64,000 nt of DNA, from the NCBI GenBank assembly GCA_021732385.1, contig JAKFVA010000025.1, positions 62,001 through 126,000 of the forward strand. Reading direction: 5' to 3'. Origin of the DNA: Burkholderiales bacterium (lineage in GTDB: Bacteria; Pseudomonadota; Gammaproteobacteria; Burkholderiales; Burkholderiaceae_C). The notes under the pieces are model-generated. The model was not told the origin of the DNA. It did no database searches and was given only the letters and a program-made list of their open reading frames with translations. Below, piece by piece: positions 10,234-19,802 of the stretch. The position numbers and the translations under genes were made by a program. How positions within the stretch are numbered: position 1 is the stretch's first letter; every line of letters starts with the position of its first letter.

Positions 10234-11256
10234 TCAAAAGAATTTTTTCAAGTCCATACCGGCGTACAAAGAAGCCACTTGCGCCTCATAGCCGTTGAAC
10301 ATCAGCGTCTTGCGCTTGCGCGTGAAGAAGCCGTCTTCGCCAATCCGCCGCTCAGTTGCCTGGCTCCAGCGTGGGTGATCAACATTCGGGTTCACATTGG
10401 AATAGAAACCATATTCGCTGGCGGCGGCCTTGTTCCAGGCGGTAGCGGGCTGCTTGTCAGTAAAGCGGATTTTGACAATGCTTTTGCCGCTTTTGAAGCC
10501 GTATTTCCAGGGCATGACGATTCGCACCGGCGCACCGCTCTGGTTGGGCAGTACCTCACCATACATGCCAAACGTCAAAAGCGTCAGCGGGTTCATGGCT
10601 TCGTCCAGGCGCATGCCTTCCACATACGGCCAGTCAAGTACGCGCGAGCCCACATAGGGCATGGTGGCACGGTCGGCCAGCGTTACAAATTCAACAAACT
10701 TGGCCGAACCCAATGGCTCCACCTTTTTAATCAGTTCGCTGAGCGAATAACCGACCCATGGAATCACCATCGACCAGCCTTCAACGCAGCGCAGGCGGTA
10801 AATGCGCTCTTCCTGGGCGCTGAGCTTGAGTAGATCTTCAATGGCAAACTTGGTGGGCTTTTTGACCAGCCCCTCCACCTCGACCACCCAAGGTTTGGTC
10901 TTTAGGGTGTGCGCATTGCGCCCCGGGTCAGACTTGTCGGTACCAAATTCATAGAAGTTGTTGTAGGTGGATACGTCGGCGTACGGGGTAATTTTTTCCA
11001 GATTGGTAGTGCCTGCCGCGCTAGATTTGGCACCCGGCAAGGCCGCCAGCTTGCCTGGCAGCGGGTAAGACGGACTGACAGCCGTGGTGGCGGTTTGCGC
11101 CAGGGCGCTACGCCCTGCCCAACCCGCCAGGGTGGCCCCGGCAGCACCCGCGGCCATGCGCTTGATCAACTCGCGCCGCTCACCGTATGCTGCGCGGGGG
11201 GTGATTTCGCTGGGAACCGGATGGATGAAGCCGTTGTCGTTGGTTTTGATGAGCAT
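10234..11256 (-). CDS. msrP: Protein-methionine-sulfoxide reductase catalytic subunit MsrP
   Basis: Periplasmic molybdopterin enzyme (340 aa, YedY family) that reduces protein methionine sulfoxide. A Tat signal is visible as ERRELIKR (Arg27-Arg28) followed by an Ala/Gly-rich hydrophobic stretch ending ALAQ. The molybdenum-ligating cysteine is Cys157 in YRLRCVEGW. The C-terminal half contains the [16 protein letters not shown] segment typical of the family. An AAAGGA-like ribosome site precedes the start. Paired with msrQ downstream. Confidence 0.95.
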   Translation of the reverse strand: MLIKTNDNGFIHPVPSEITPRAAYGERRELIKRMAAGAAGATLAGWAGRSALAQTATTAVSPSYPLPGKLAALPGAKSSAAGTTNLEKITPYADVSTYNNFYEFGTDKSDPGRNAHTLKTKPWVVEVEGLVKKPTKFAIEDLLKLSAQEERIYRLRCVEGWSMVIPWVGYSLSELIKKVEPLGSAKFVEFVTLADRATMPYVGSRVLDWPYVEGMRLDEAMNPLTLLTFGMYGEVLPNQSGAPVRIVMPWKYGFKSGKSIVKIRFTDKQPATAWNKAAASEYGFYSNVNPNVDHPRWSQATERRIGEDGFFTRKRKTLMFNGYEAQVASLYAGMDLKKFF

Positions 11257-11302
11257 TGCCTGAGTCCTTTAGTTTGAATTGGTCGGGCGAAACCGCGCTA
11301 GC

Positions 11303-12700
11303 TTACAAAGTTCCGTAGCTGTGCAAGCCGCTCAAGAACATGTTGACGCCCAAAAAGGCAAACGTCGTGATGGCCAAACCAATTAGCGCCCACCAGGAGG
11401 CCACCGCACCGCGCAAGCCTTTCATCAGCCGCATATGTAACCAGGCGGCGTAATTCAGCCAGACAATCAGCGCCCAGGTTTCCTTGGGATCCCAGCTCCA
11501 GTAGCCGCCCCAGGCCTCTGCCGCCCACAACGCGCCAAGCACCGTGGCAATGGTAAAAAATGCAAAGCCCACAGCAATGGATTTGTACATCACATCATCC
11601 AGCACCTCAAAACTGGGCAGGCGCTCTGCAATGCGTTTGCGCGCCATCAAAATGCCAGCCATGATCAGCGCCGAAATACCAAAGTACACCAGCCAGTAAC
11701 TGCTCTCCTGCGATACGCCACGGCGAAAAACAATGGGCTCGAAGCACAGCACAATGCCCAGCAGCCACAGCGGTGCCAGTTTGTACCAGCGTGTCTCGCT
11801 GGCGTGCTGCTTGATGAGGTAGGCAAATGCCACCATGGCAGCCAGCGCAAAAGTGCCGTAACCCACAAAATTGGCTGGCACATGCAGCTTCATCCACCAG
11901 CTTTTCAGCGCTGGCACCAGCGGCTGAATCTCGTGCGCTTCCTTGACTACCGTGTACCAGAGCAAAAAGCCCACGGCAGCACTAACCACCAGCATGACAA
12001 ACGCGCCCATGGAACGGGTCTGGTACTGGTCTTCAAAGTACAGATAAAACGCCGTCGTCATCCAGCAAAACAGCACGAACACTTCATACAGGTTGCTGAC
12101 CGGGATATGCCCCACATCGGCACCAATCAAATAGCTTTCGTACCAGCGCACCATGGTGCCCAAAAGCGCCATGCCCACCGCCACCCAGGCAAGGCGCGAG
12201 GCAATCAGCTCCATCGCGCCACCTTGGCCTTTGGCAAATAAACCCAGCCAATAAAACGCCGTACTCATAAAAAACAGCATGCACATCCACAAAATGGCCG
12301 ACTGGCTGGACAAGAAGAACTTCAGCCAGAACACGCTCTCGGCACGCGCCAGACTGCCCTGCCCGTCCACCTGATAGGCCATGATGGCCAGCAGTGCAAA
12401 GCAGGTGACCGACAGCATCAACACGCGCACCGGCTTCCAGAACCAGCCCAGCCAGATAGCCGCAGGCACAGTGCTCCACAAAATCGCGCGCTCATAAACG
12501 TCCATGACCGACTGCGTGCGCGTCCAGGCATAGCCGGTGGCTAGCACTACCAACAGCGCAAAAACCCAGTCAAACACCGAGCGTTGGGCAAAAAACCCGG
12601 GATTCAAACGCAGGGTCGGGCCCACTGGTGCATGTGCGGGCAACAGGGAGCCCGATGGCGGCTCCATGGCGGCAGGCAAATTGGTGGTGGCTGTATTCAT
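11303..12700 (-). CDS. ccsB: Cytochrome c biogenesis protein CcsB/CcsA-type (System II heme handler)
   Basis: Integral membrane component (465 aa) of the System II (Ccs) cytochrome c synthetase, which carries heme to apocytochrome c. The WWD domain is present as WGGYWSWDPKETWALIVW, with multiple transmembrane helices and conserved histidines around it. I chose the ATG at 12700 because an AAGGA ribosome site sits 8 nt upstream; an in-frame ATG lies five codons earlier. It is 36 bp downstream of ccs1/resB on the same strand, so the two form an operon. Naming varies between CcsA, CcsB and ResC. Confidence 0.93.
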   Translation of the reverse strand: MNTATTNLPAAMEPPSGSLLPAHAPVGPTLRLNPGFFAQRSVFDWVFALLVVLATGYAWTRTQSVMDVYERAILWSTVPAAIWLGWFWKPVRVLMLSVTCFALLAIMAYQVDGQGSLARAESVFWLKFFLSSQSAILWMCMLFFMSTAFYWLGLFAKGQGGAMELIASRLAWVAVGMALLGTMVRWYESYLIGADVGHIPVSNLYEVFVLFCWMTTAFYLYFEDQYQTRSMGAFVMLVVSAAVGFLLWYTVVKEAHEIQPLVPALKSWWMKLHVPANFVGYGTFALAAMVAFAYLIKQHASETRWYKLAPLWLLGIVLCFEPIVFRRGVSQESSYWLVYFGISALIMAGILMARKRIAERLPSFEVLDDVMYKSIAVGFAFFTIATVLGALWAAEAWGGYWSWDPKETWALIVWLNYAAWLHMRLMKGLRGAVASWWALIGLAITTFAFLGVNMFLSGLHSYGTL

Positions 12701-12736
12701 CGTGTGTCCTTGCAATTTTTGCGTGGCAGGCGGCCG

Positions 12737-15025
12737 TCAGGCAGCGGGCTTTTGCGCCACTGCGCCCATTAATTTTTGCGCCAATGTCTGGAATTCCCGG
12801 TCGCCATCCAGCGTCTTGCGGTTGCTAGACAATGCCATCATGGCACGGGCCTGGCCACCCTGGGCGTCGCTGAGCCAAACCCACAGGCGGCGCTCGCGCA
12901 CATAGAGCATGGCAAAAATACCCAAAATCAGCAACGCGCAACCGCTGTACACCACCACCTTGCCGGGGGCTTTGGCCACCTGAAAAACGCTGGCCTGCAC
13001 CTGGGTAAAGTCCTGCAACTGCAACACCACGGGCACCGGGTAAAGGGCTGCGTCGCTGAGCGCCAGCACCGCCTGGGTCATGAAGGCTTGAGTGGCTTCA
13101 TTGGTAGGCAGCGCCGCCAGGCCCGCCTGCTGGCGCGTGGCCTGCATCAATTCAAACAACACACCATTCAAAATGCGCACCAGTACCTCGCTGGCGCGAG
13201 GACGCTCGGCCTCGGGTACGCGCGACTCAATAAATGTCACGAGCGCCTGCAAACCTGACTGGGCCACGGATTTTTCACCAACTGGCTTTGCCGCCGCATC
13301 GGCTCCAGCAAACAGGGCCAGCGCCCGGGTGGCCGACTCCTTGAGCTGCTGGGCCAGTTCAATACGGCTGGGGTCTACCGCCTGGCGCACATAGGTGGTC
13401 ACCGCACGCTCGCGCGCGGTCGGGTCGGCCAGTGCGGCGCTCATGCGCTGGAAATCCTGCATCGAATCTTGCGCGTCGGCGGGTACGCGCAAGTAGCGAA
13501 ACGCCTCGGATGGGGTGTCGCGTACCCCCAGCAAAAACACCCGCACACCGTCGCCGGTGTCCACTGGCAGCATGTAATTGTGAAACTCGCGCGCCTGGCC
13601 CGCGGCATCGCGCAGCTTGTAGGTGATGCTGGGGCCAACGTTGCGCAGCTCGCGCTTGGTGACAGTCTTGTTCGCCGCACCCAGGCGGTTGTCCAGCGCT
13701 GCGCCGAGACTGCTCGATTGCAGCAGCTTGCTCAGGCCTGCCGAGCTGGCTTGCGGGCCGTCCGCCGCTGCAGGGTTGACGCTAGCCAAGTCGACCTTGC
13801 GCACATCCACCGCAGAGCCCGAACCTGGAGCGCCAAAATTCTCCACATTGATGACACGCAAGGCCACCAGTTCGACGCTTACATTGCCCGCGCCGGTGCC
13901 AGCCTGAAATGGTTGCGACGAACCGACCGTGCCTTCAATTTCAAATGGCGCAAAAGCAACCGGCTTGGATGTTGCCGCGCCTGCAAGCCCAGCCACCGGG
14001 CCCAACCCCAAAGGCACGGCCTTGAGCTTGACGCGCGAGCCGCCGTCGTCAAAGCTCGACTGGTAAATCTGGATGCCGCGGTAACTGGCCGGGTGGTTCA
14101 CCTCGACGCGCTCCTGAATCTGCGCGCCGGTTTCCTTGTCGTGAATCACGATCTCGCTGGCGAACAGCTTGGGCATGCCGGTGGAGTAGTACTCCACGAT
14201 GAATTTTTTCAGCTCAATCGAAAACGGCAAATCCTGCAGCAGCACGCCAGTGGGCTGGGCCAACAGCGCCGTGCTGGAGCGTTCGCCCTCGGCCACCATC
14301 AGGTTACCGCGGAAAGTCGGGTTGCTGACGGGCAGGCGGTGCTCGGGTTTCACATCGGCAATCAGCCCGCCGCCCGCGTAAATCGACTTGCCGTTAAACC
14401 AGGTTTGCGCGCGCACCATCAGGTCGCCATCAAACAGGCCGCCCAGGCAAATCAGCACGATGGCGCTGTGCGCAAAAATATAGCCCAGCTTGTTGGCCGC
14501 GCCCGCTTTGGCTGCCACCATCCAGCCCGCTGCGTTGCCTGGCGCGGCGGGCCGCTCTTGCAATTTCACACGCCAGCCGCCGCCAGCCAGCATGGTGCCA
14601 ATGCGCTGGGCTGCGGCCTGCGGTGTCTCGGCCAGCGTGGTTTGTGCCTTGTGGGCAAAGGCATTGAGGCTTTGGGCGCGGATGTTTTCCTTGTAGACAT
14701 TCCAGTCGCGAAAAATCTTGGGCGAGGTGCGCGCCACGCACAGGCTGGTGCTGATGACCAGGAACGCCAGAATCAGCAAAAACCACCAGGCGCTGTAGAC
14801 GCCATACAAATCCAGCGCCTTGAACACCTGCGCCCAGAAGGGGCCAAACTGGTTCACGTAGTTGTTGACCGGCTCGCCCTGCTTGAGCACCGTGCCAATC
14901 ACCGAGGCAATGCAGATCACGCTGAGCAGCGAGATAGAAAAGCGCATTGACGACAACAGCTCTACCGCCGCCCGCGCGGCTGGGCTGACGCGCTTGAGGC
15001 GCAGGCCGTGGGTAGAAACAGACAT
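12737..15025 (-). CDS. resB: Cytochrome c biogenesis protein ResB/Ccs1
   Basis: Second System II component (762 aa), partner of CcsB in heme delivery and attachment. Three N-terminal transmembrane helices are visible (about 28-48, 80-100 and around 175-195), then a very large periplasmic domain and a final helix near 690-710. Signatures include SMRFSISLLSVICIASVIGT and GWWFLLILAFLV-like helices. The C-terminal cytosolic tail is about 50 residues. It lies upstream of ccsB and downstream of the cytochrome c4 gene, from which a terminator hairpin separates it. Confidence 0.94.
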   Translation of the reverse strand: MSVSTHGLRLKRVSPAARAAVELLSSMRFSISLLSVICIASVIGTVLKQGEPVNNYVNQFGPFWAQVFKALDLYGVYSAWWFLLILAFLVISTSLCVARTSPKIFRDWNVYKENIRAQSLNAFAHKAQTTLAETPQAAAQRIGTMLAGGGWRVKLQERPAAPGNAAGWMVAAKAGAANKLGYIFAHSAIVLICLGGLFDGDLMVRAQTWFNGKSIYAGGGLIADVKPEHRLPVSNPTFRGNLMVAEGERSSTALLAQPTGVLLQDLPFSIELKKFIVEYYSTGMPKLFASEIVIHDKETGAQIQERVEVNHPASYRGIQIYQSSFDDGGSRVKLKAVPLGLGPVAGLAGAATSKPVAFAPFEIEGTVGSSQPFQAGTGAGNVSVELVALRVINVENFGAPGSGSAVDVRKVDLASVNPAAADGPQASSAGLSKLLQSSSLGAALDNRLGAANKTVTKRELRNVGPSITYKLRDAAGQAREFHNYMLPVDTGDGVRVFLLGVRDTPSEAFRYLRVPADAQDSMQDFQRMSAALADPTARERAVTTYVRQAVDPSRIELAQQLKESATRALALFAGADAAAKPVGEKSVAQSGLQALVTFIESRVPEAERPRASEVLVRILNGVLFELMQATRQQAGLAALPTNEATQAFMTQAVLALSDAALYPVPVVLQLQDFTQVQASVFQVAKAPGKVVVYSGCALLILGIFAMLYVRERRLWVWLSDAQGGQARAMMALSSNRKTLDGDREFQTLAQKLMGAVAQKPAA

Positions 15026-15052
15026 GGCGCTATTGTCGGGCAGGGCAATTAA

Positions 15053-15085
15053 AAAAGCGGGCCCTTGCTTGAAAGGCCCGCTTTT
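15053..15085 (-). terminator. Rho-independent terminator after cytochrome c4
   Basis: On the minus strand, AAAAGCGGGCC and GGCCCGCTTTTTT form an 11-bp-class stem around a loop of about 10 nt, ending in a T-run. It lies between the cytochrome c4 stop and the resB start, so it would end the c4 transcript and make resB-ccsB depend on its own promoter. The flanking A-run could also give weak plus-strand activity. Confidence 0.85.
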
Positions 15086-15129
15086 GTCAGAGTCAGCTGC
15101 TGGCGCGCAGTTCCTAGCGCCCTTGCGGG

Positions 15130-15807
15130 CTAGCGCAAACCGGCAATGTAGTCAGACACCGCCTTTATCTCGCGGTCGTTCAGCTTGGCGGCAATTTGGG
15201 TCATGGGCAGACTGTTTTTGCGCGTGCCATCACGGAAATAATTGAGCTGGGTGGCGGTGTAGTCGGCATGCTGGCCCGACAGGCGCGGGTACTCGCTGGG
15301 AATGCCAGCGCCATTAGGACTGTGGCAGCCCGCGCAGGCGGCAATCTGGCGGTCGGCAATACCGCCTTTGTAAATGCGCTCTCCCAGGGCCACCAGGGCC
15401 TTGTCTTTGGCAAAGCCGGGCTTGGCTTTTTGCGAGGCCAGCCAGTAGGCAATGTTTTTCATGTCGTCAGCCGACAGGGCGCTGGCAAAACCCTTCATCA
15501 CGGCATTGTTGCGCTTGCCCGATTTGTAGTCTTGCAGCTGCTCGATCAGGTATTCGGGGTGCTGCTGCGCCAGCTTAGGATTGGCGGGAATGCTTGAATT
15601 GCCGTCAGCCGCATGGCAGGCCACGCACACGGTGGCAAAGCTGGCGGCACCTTTGGCCAGATCCGGCGGCGCGGCCTTGATGACTTCGGCTTTTTTCACC
15701 GCAGGTTGGGCGGCGGCTTTTTCATCGGCAGCCGCAGCAGGCAGGGCCAGGGCAGCGGCAAACAGGGCGGCCACCCCGAGGCATTTCAACAGTGCAGTCA
15801 TCTTCAT
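15130..15807 (-). CDS. Diheme cytochrome c4
   Basis: Periplasmic electron carrier (225 aa) with two class I cytochrome domains, feeding terminal oxidases. A Sec signal peptide (about 1-27, ending AAAADEK) is followed by a Lys/Ala-rich linker. The heme sites are CVACH (Cys61-His65) and CAGCH (Cys158-His162), with methionines later in each domain (VMKGFASAL and LPMTQIA) as axial-ligand candidates. Its location beside the System II maturation genes fits, since its hemes would be attached by that pathway. Confidence 0.94.
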   Translation of the reverse strand: MKMTALLKCLGVAALFAAALALPAAAADEKAAAQPAVKKAEVIKAAPPDLAKGAASFATVCVACHAADGNSSIPANPKLAQQHPEYLIEQLQDYKSGKRNNAVMKGFASALSADDMKNIAYWLASQKAKPGFAKDKALVALGERIYKGGIADRQIAACAGCHSPNGAGIPSEYPRLSGQHADYTATQLNYFRDGTRKNSLPMTQIAAKLNDREIKAVSDYIAGLR

Positions 15808-15895
15808 GGCGGGAATTTATTAGGGGCTTGTCGGGGGGGTTCAGGGCAGGGCGCGAAATGGTCACAAAACCTCGGGATTCTACAATGCCCGCTTA

Positions 15896-16720
15896 TTGCC
15901 ACTGCCCCTGCTTTGCCTTAACCACTGGTTGCACTTGACCTCACCCGAAATCACCTCTGCTAGCGCCTCTGCCAGCGCCCCCGCGTCCGACGCCCCTGCC
16001 CCGCCCGCCGCGCTGCTGCCACCCCCTGCTGTCACGCCCGTGGTGGCCACCGGCTGGCTGCACACCGCCAAGTTTTTAACCTCCGCGCCGCAATTGCAGC
16101 ACTTGCCCACGCACGACTGGCCGGAAATTGCCTTTGTGGGCCGCTCCAACGCCGGCAAATCCACCTGCATCAACACCCTGACGCAGCAAAAGCAGCTGGC
16201 CTTTGCCTCCAAGAAACCTGGCCGCACGCAGCACATCAATTTGTTCACCCTGGGCAAGCAGGGCGTGACCGACGCCATCCTGGCCGACCTGCCCGGCTAT
16301 GGCTACGCCGCCGTGCCCAAGCAAGAAAAGCTGCGCTGGCAGCAAGTCATGGCCAACTATTTGATGAGCCGCGAGAACCTGCGCGGCGTGGTGATGCTGT
16401 GCGACCCGCGCCTGGGCCTGACCGAGCTTGACGAAATTTTGCTCGACGTGATTCGCCAGCGCATTGCAGACGGCCTCAAGCTGCTGGTGCTGATGACCAA
16501 GGCCGACAAGCTCACCCGCTCGGAAGCCGCCAAGGCGCTGTCGATTGCCAAGCTGCAAACCGCGGGCGGCCAGGTGCAACTGTTTTCCGCGCCCAAGCGC
16601 ATCGGCATCGACGAAGCCTCTTTGGTGCTGTGGCATTGGGCGCATCCGCCGGGCGCACCCACGCAGACACCATCGCAAACTGCATCGCAAGCACCAGCGG
16701 AAACGCCCACGCCGACATGA
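15896..16720 (+). CDS. engB: Ribosome-biogenesis GTPase EngB/YihA
   Basis: Small Ras-like GTPase (up to 274 aa) needed for 50S assembly. Visible motifs are G1 GRSNAGKS (residues 82-89), the G2 threonine region GRTQHIN, G3 DLPGYG, G4 TKADKL and a late SAPKRIG. Both ends are extended relative to the compact family: about 50 Ala/Ser/Pro-rich residues at the N-terminus and a Thr/Pro/Gln tail. The start is uncertain: TTG at 15896 is the earliest codon in frame, and later TTGs near residues 12 and 14 are possible. The stop overlaps the next gene (ATGA). Confidence 0.9.
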   Translation: MPLPLLCLNHWLHLTSPEITSASASASAPASDAPAPPAALLPPPAVTPVVATGWLHTAKFLTSAPQLQHLPTHDWPEIAFVGRSNAGKSTCINTLTQQKQLAFASKKPGRTQHINLFTLGKQGVTDAILADLPGYGYAAVPKQEKLRWQQVMANYLMSRENLRGVVMLCDPRLGLTELDEILLDVIRQRIADGLKLLVLMTKADKLTRSEAAKALSIAKLQTAGGQVQLFSAPKRIGIDEASLVLWHWAHPPGAPTQTPSQTASQAPAETPTPT

Positions 16721-17646
16721 TCACGACCCAGCTTCAGCCGCTGCCACACGGCATCACCCTGAGCGTGCGCAGCGCAGGTGCGCCGGGGCGGCCGGTGCTG
16801 CTGTTTTTGCATGGCTTCCCCGAGGGCGCGTTTGTCTGGGACGCGCTGCTGGCGCACTTCAGCCAGCCCTTGCACGGCGGTTTTCGCTGTGTGGCACCCA
16901 ATTTGCGCGGTTTTGAACAATCAAGTGCGCCACCCGAGCCCGCCGCTTACCGCGCCAAACACCTGGTGCAAGATATTGCCGCGCTGATCGCCATTGAATC
17001 GCCCGGCCAGCCGCTTGCTGCCCTGGTGGCGCATGACTGGGGCGGCGCGGTGGCCTGGAACCTGGCCAACCAGCAGCCGGGTTTGATGCAGCGCCTGTGC
17101 ATCCTCAACTCGCCGCATCCAGGCACCTTTTTGCGCGACATGCAGCATGATGCGCGCCAGCAGGCGGCCAGCGCCTACATGAATTTTCTGATCCGCCCGG
17201 ACGCAGAAGAAAAGCTCGCCGAGCAGGACTACCGCCGCCTGTGGGTGTTTCTGAACCAGTTGGGCCAAACCGAAGGCGCGCCCTGGCTGACCAAGGCAGT
17301 CAAGGCGCAGTACCGCGCCGTCTGGGCCGACCCACCGGGCACAGCGCTGGGCACGGGCTTGCGCGGCGGCTGCAACTACTACCGCGCCTCGCCGCTGCGC
17401 CCGCCACGCGCCGACGACCCGGCCGCCCAAGCCATCAGCCTGCCGCGCGAAATGCTGACGGTGCAAGTGCCCACGCAGGTCATCTGGGGCCTGCAAGACC
17501 ACGCCCTGCTGCCCGGTTTGCTGGATGGCCTGACCGACTACATCCCCCAACTTAGCGTGCACCGCGTGCCCGATGCCAGCCACTGGATCGTGCACGAGCA
17601 GCCCGAGCAGGTCATCGCACTTCTGGCCGATTTTCTTGCTCCATAA
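16717..17646 (+). CDS. Alpha/beta hydrolase, epoxide-hydrolase/haloalkane-dehalogenase-like
   Basis: Cytosolic alpha/beta-hydrolase (309 aa). The oxyanion motif HGFPEG is at about 28-33. The nucleophile elbow is HDWGG, so the nucleophile is Asp rather than Ser, as in epoxide hydrolases and dehalogenases. A late acid candidate occurs in GLQDH and the catalytic His in ASHWIVHEQP. Tyr-containing segments of the cap (YMNF, YRAVWAD) would favour an epoxide hydrolase. The ATG overlaps the engB stop (ATGA), so it is translationally coupled. The substrate cannot be told. Confidence 0.85.
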   Translation: MITTQLQPLPHGITLSVRSAGAPGRPVLLFLHGFPEGAFVWDALLAHFSQPLHGGFRCVAPNLRGFEQSSAPPEPAAYRAKHLVQDIAALIAIESPGQPLAALVAHDWGGAVAWNLANQQPGLMQRLCILNSPHPGTFLRDMQHDARQQAASAYMNFLIRPDAEEKLAEQDYRRLWVFLNQLGQTEGAPWLTKAVKAQYRAVWADPPGTALGTGLRGGCNYYRASPLRPPRADDPAAQAISLPREMLTVQVPTQVIWGLQDHALLPGLLDGLTDYIPQLSVHRVPDASHWIVHEQPEQVIALLADFLAP

Positions 17647-17651
17647 AGCGT

Positions 17652-17844
17652 AGCTGTACCCGCACGTATCTATTGGCCTGAAGGCCAATTTGATGCTTGA
17701 AAACAGCCTGTTTTTGGCTTTTTCAGGCCATTTTTGGCATTTGGCGGCGCTCAAAAACCGTCTGAAAGCCAAAAATCACAAAATAAAGCCATTTTCCAGG
17801 CATCAAATCAGCCCGACAGCCTTTACTGGCGTGCGGGTAGCGCT
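17652..17844. repeat. 193-bp MITE-like dispersed repeat, copy A
   Basis: Terminal inverted repeats AGCTGTACCCGCACG (left) and CGTGCGGGTAGCGCT (right) match at 13 of 15 positions after reverse complementation. The whole element is an imperfect long palindrome; for example ATTTGATGC near the left end is answered by GCATCAAAT near the right. It fills the gap between the converging hydrolase and lpxL-like genes. It has the same length and the same motif offsets as copy B at 28024-28216. The right flank up to about 17872 also resembles the outer flanks of copy B. No ORF inside. Confidence 0.75.
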
Positions 17845-17881
17845 CTGAAAAAATGCTATCTGTTTTGACAATAAAACCGCT

Positions 17882-18760
17882 TTAGTACACCGTCGGCTGG
17901 CCCGCTGGCCGGGTTTTAAAACGCTTGTGCACCCAGTAGTACTGCGCGGGCATGGCATTGATGTAGCCCTGCAGGCGGTGGTTCATCAGCGCTGTGTCGG
18001 CGGCGGCGTTGGCGGTGGGGAAGTCCGTCCACGCGGGCAGCACCTGCACCTGGTAGCCACCGGGCGTCATGCGCGTGACCACTGGCACCACACGGGCACG
18101 CGCCAGCCGGGCAAAGCGCGAGAGCGAGGGCACAGTCGCTGCGGGCAGGCCGTAAAACGGCACAAAAATCGATTCTTCCGGGCCAAAGTTCATGTCGGGC
18201 AACAAATACAGCGCATCGCCCTGGCGAATGGACTCCAGCACGGGGCGCACGCCTGCACCGCGGCCAAACAGCTTGCCGCGGCCAAAGCGCTGGCGGCCGC
18301 GCAAAATCCAGGCGTCCAGCACCTTGTTGGACTGGTCGGTATAGATGGTGGCCAGCGCGCGCGGCAAGCCCAGGGTCAGCGCCGTCCAGCCGGCGTCCAG
18401 ACCAACAAAATGGGGCGCAAAAATAACCACTGGGCCAGCCGCTTGCAGGGCCTGCAACTCGCCCGTCAACTGCAAACGTGCCAGGGCCCGCGCCTCGCTG
18501 CCATGCCAGAGCCAGCTGCGGTCCAGCCAGGCACAGGCAAAGTGCACAAACACCTGGCGCGCCATCTGGCGGCGCTCTTTTTCGGGCAAGCCCGGGAAAC
18601 ACAATGCCAGATTGGTCCGCACCACATGGCGGCGCGACCACGCCAGCGCGTGCAACGCATACCCCAGCGCCGCGCCCAGCAAGCGCAGCCAGGCCAGCGG
18701 CAGCCAGGCCATCACATGCATGGCAGCAATGCCCAGGCGGCTGAAGGCAGCGCCTAGCAT
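17882..18760 (-). CDS. LpxL/HtrB-family lipid A acyltransferase (HX4D type)
   Basis: Inner-membrane lysophospholipid acyltransferase fold protein (292 aa) that would transfer a secondary acyl chain to Kdo-lipid A. A hydrophobic N-terminal anchor is followed by the catalytic HFVGLD (His117-Asp122), then LLPDMNFGPEESIFVPFYG and a C-terminal QYYWVHKRFKTRP, all typical of the family. I chose the ATG at 18760 because the earlier in-frame sequence overlaps the upstream gene and lacks family similarity. It follows a second paralogue after 25 bp. Confidence 0.9.
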   Translation of the reverse strand: MLGAAFSRLGIAAMHVMAWLPLAWLRLLGAALGYALHALAWSRRHVVRTNLALCFPGLPEKERRQMARQVFVHFACAWLDRSWLWHGSEARALARLQLTGELQALQAAGPVVIFAPHFVGLDAGWTALTLGLPRALATIYTDQSNKVLDAWILRGRQRFGRGKLFGRGAGVRPVLESIRQGDALYLLPDMNFGPEESIFVPFYGLPAATVPSLSRFARLARARVVPVVTRMTPGGYQVQVLPAWTDFPTANAAADTALMNHRLQGYINAMPAQYYWVHKRFKTRPAGQPTVY

Positions 18761-18785
18761 GGGGTGGCTTTCAGGGCTAGGCGAC

Positions 18786-19658
18786 TCATGGTGCCGCTGC
18801 CGACTCTGCCGCTGCCGTGTCTGCTGTGGCCACCAGCCCCGCAGGTCGCTTGTAGCGCGCATAGCCCCACAGGTAGTGGCCGGGGCGCTGGCGGATGATG
18901 CGCTCCATCTCGGCGTTGATTTGGGTGGCGGCGGTCTCCAGCCCAGGTGCCCAGGCTTGCTGCGGCGCGCTCAAATGAATGCAGTAGCCACGGCCCCATG
19001 CCAGGCGCTCGCCCCAGGCAATTAGCACCGCCGCATCGGGCTGCTGCGCCAGGCGCGCGGCCAGCGTCATGGTGTAGGCCGGCTGGCCAAAGAACGGCGC
19101 CCACACGCCCATGTGGGCAGGCGGCACCTGGTCGGGCAACAGGCCCACGGCCTGGCCGTTTTTCAGCGCCTTGATAAGCTGTTTGACACCCCCCAGCGTA
19201 GTGGGCGCGGCCAGCAAGCCTGGGCGCGCGCGGGCGCTGCCCACCAATGCGCGCAGCCAGGCTTTGCGCGCCGGGCGGTACAGCACGGTGATGCTTTGGC
19301 CACCCGGCCCATAGCGCCGCGCAAAACCCTGGGCCGTGGCCTCAAAGCAGCCCATGTGCGGCGTCATGAACACAATGCCGCGGCGCTGCGCCAGCGCAGC
19401 GTCAATCAATTCACTGCCCTGCCAGAAAATTGGTGCCTGCGCGCCCAGCCACAAGCGCGGCAGCTCGGCCACCAGCTTGCCCGCCTCGCCCACGGCGGCG
19501 CGCACATCGGCCAGGCTGTAACCGGCTTGCCGCGCATTGGCCAGCAGGCGCTTGCGGTAAGTGTGCGAGAGGCCAAACGCGGCCCAGCCCAGCAGCCAGC
19601 CCAAGCCATGCAGCAGCCACAGGGGGCAAATCGACAGGCAACGAAAGAGCGTTTTCAA
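18786..19658 (-). CDS. LpxL/HtrB-family lipid A acyltransferase (HX4E type)
   Basis: Second acyltransferase paralogue (290 aa), first gene of the pair. An N-terminal hydrophobic anchor precedes HMGCFE (His101-Glu106), where the second catalytic residue is Glu instead of the Asp seen in the downstream paralogue. LLPDQVPPAHMGVWAPFFG and the C-terminal YLWGYARYKRP are family signatures. The C-terminal tail is Ala/Glu-rich. Likely the two enzymes add different acyl chains, which is inference from tandem duplication and motif divergence. Confidence 0.9.
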   Translation of the reverse strand: MKTLFRCLSICPLWLLHGLGWLLGWAAFGLSHTYRKRLLANARQAGYSLADVRAAVGEAGKLVAELPRLWLGAQAPIFWQGSELIDAALAQRRGIVFMTPHMGCFEATAQGFARRYGPGGQSITVLYRPARKAWLRALVGSARARPGLLAAPTTLGGVKQLIKALKNGQAVGLLPDQVPPAHMGVWAPFFGQPAYTMTLAARLAQQPDAAVLIAWGERLAWGRGYCIHLSAPQQAWAPGLETAATQINAEMERIIRQRPGHYLWGYARYKRPAGLVATADTAAAESAAAP

Positions 19659-19802
19659 AGCTTGATTAAAATACCTGCATCGCCGAGTTATGAACTACTT
19701 GCGGGGCGATTCATAAATTTCCGCTAAAGCGTTCGCCAAAGCTCCTGACACCATGTCAAAAGTCCCGGCAACGCGACTTTCAACCTGGCTGGAGTTTCAC
19801 AC

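Noticed and set aside
13469..14950. 493-codon open frame on the plus strand opposite resB
   Set aside because: Shadow of GC-rich coding sequence; resB on the minus strand has clear family motifs and this frame does not.
19659..19802. Possible SAM-sensing riboswitch before metK
   Set aside because: I found no match to the conserved cores of the SAM riboswitch classes I know, and no convincing terminator-antiterminator pair.
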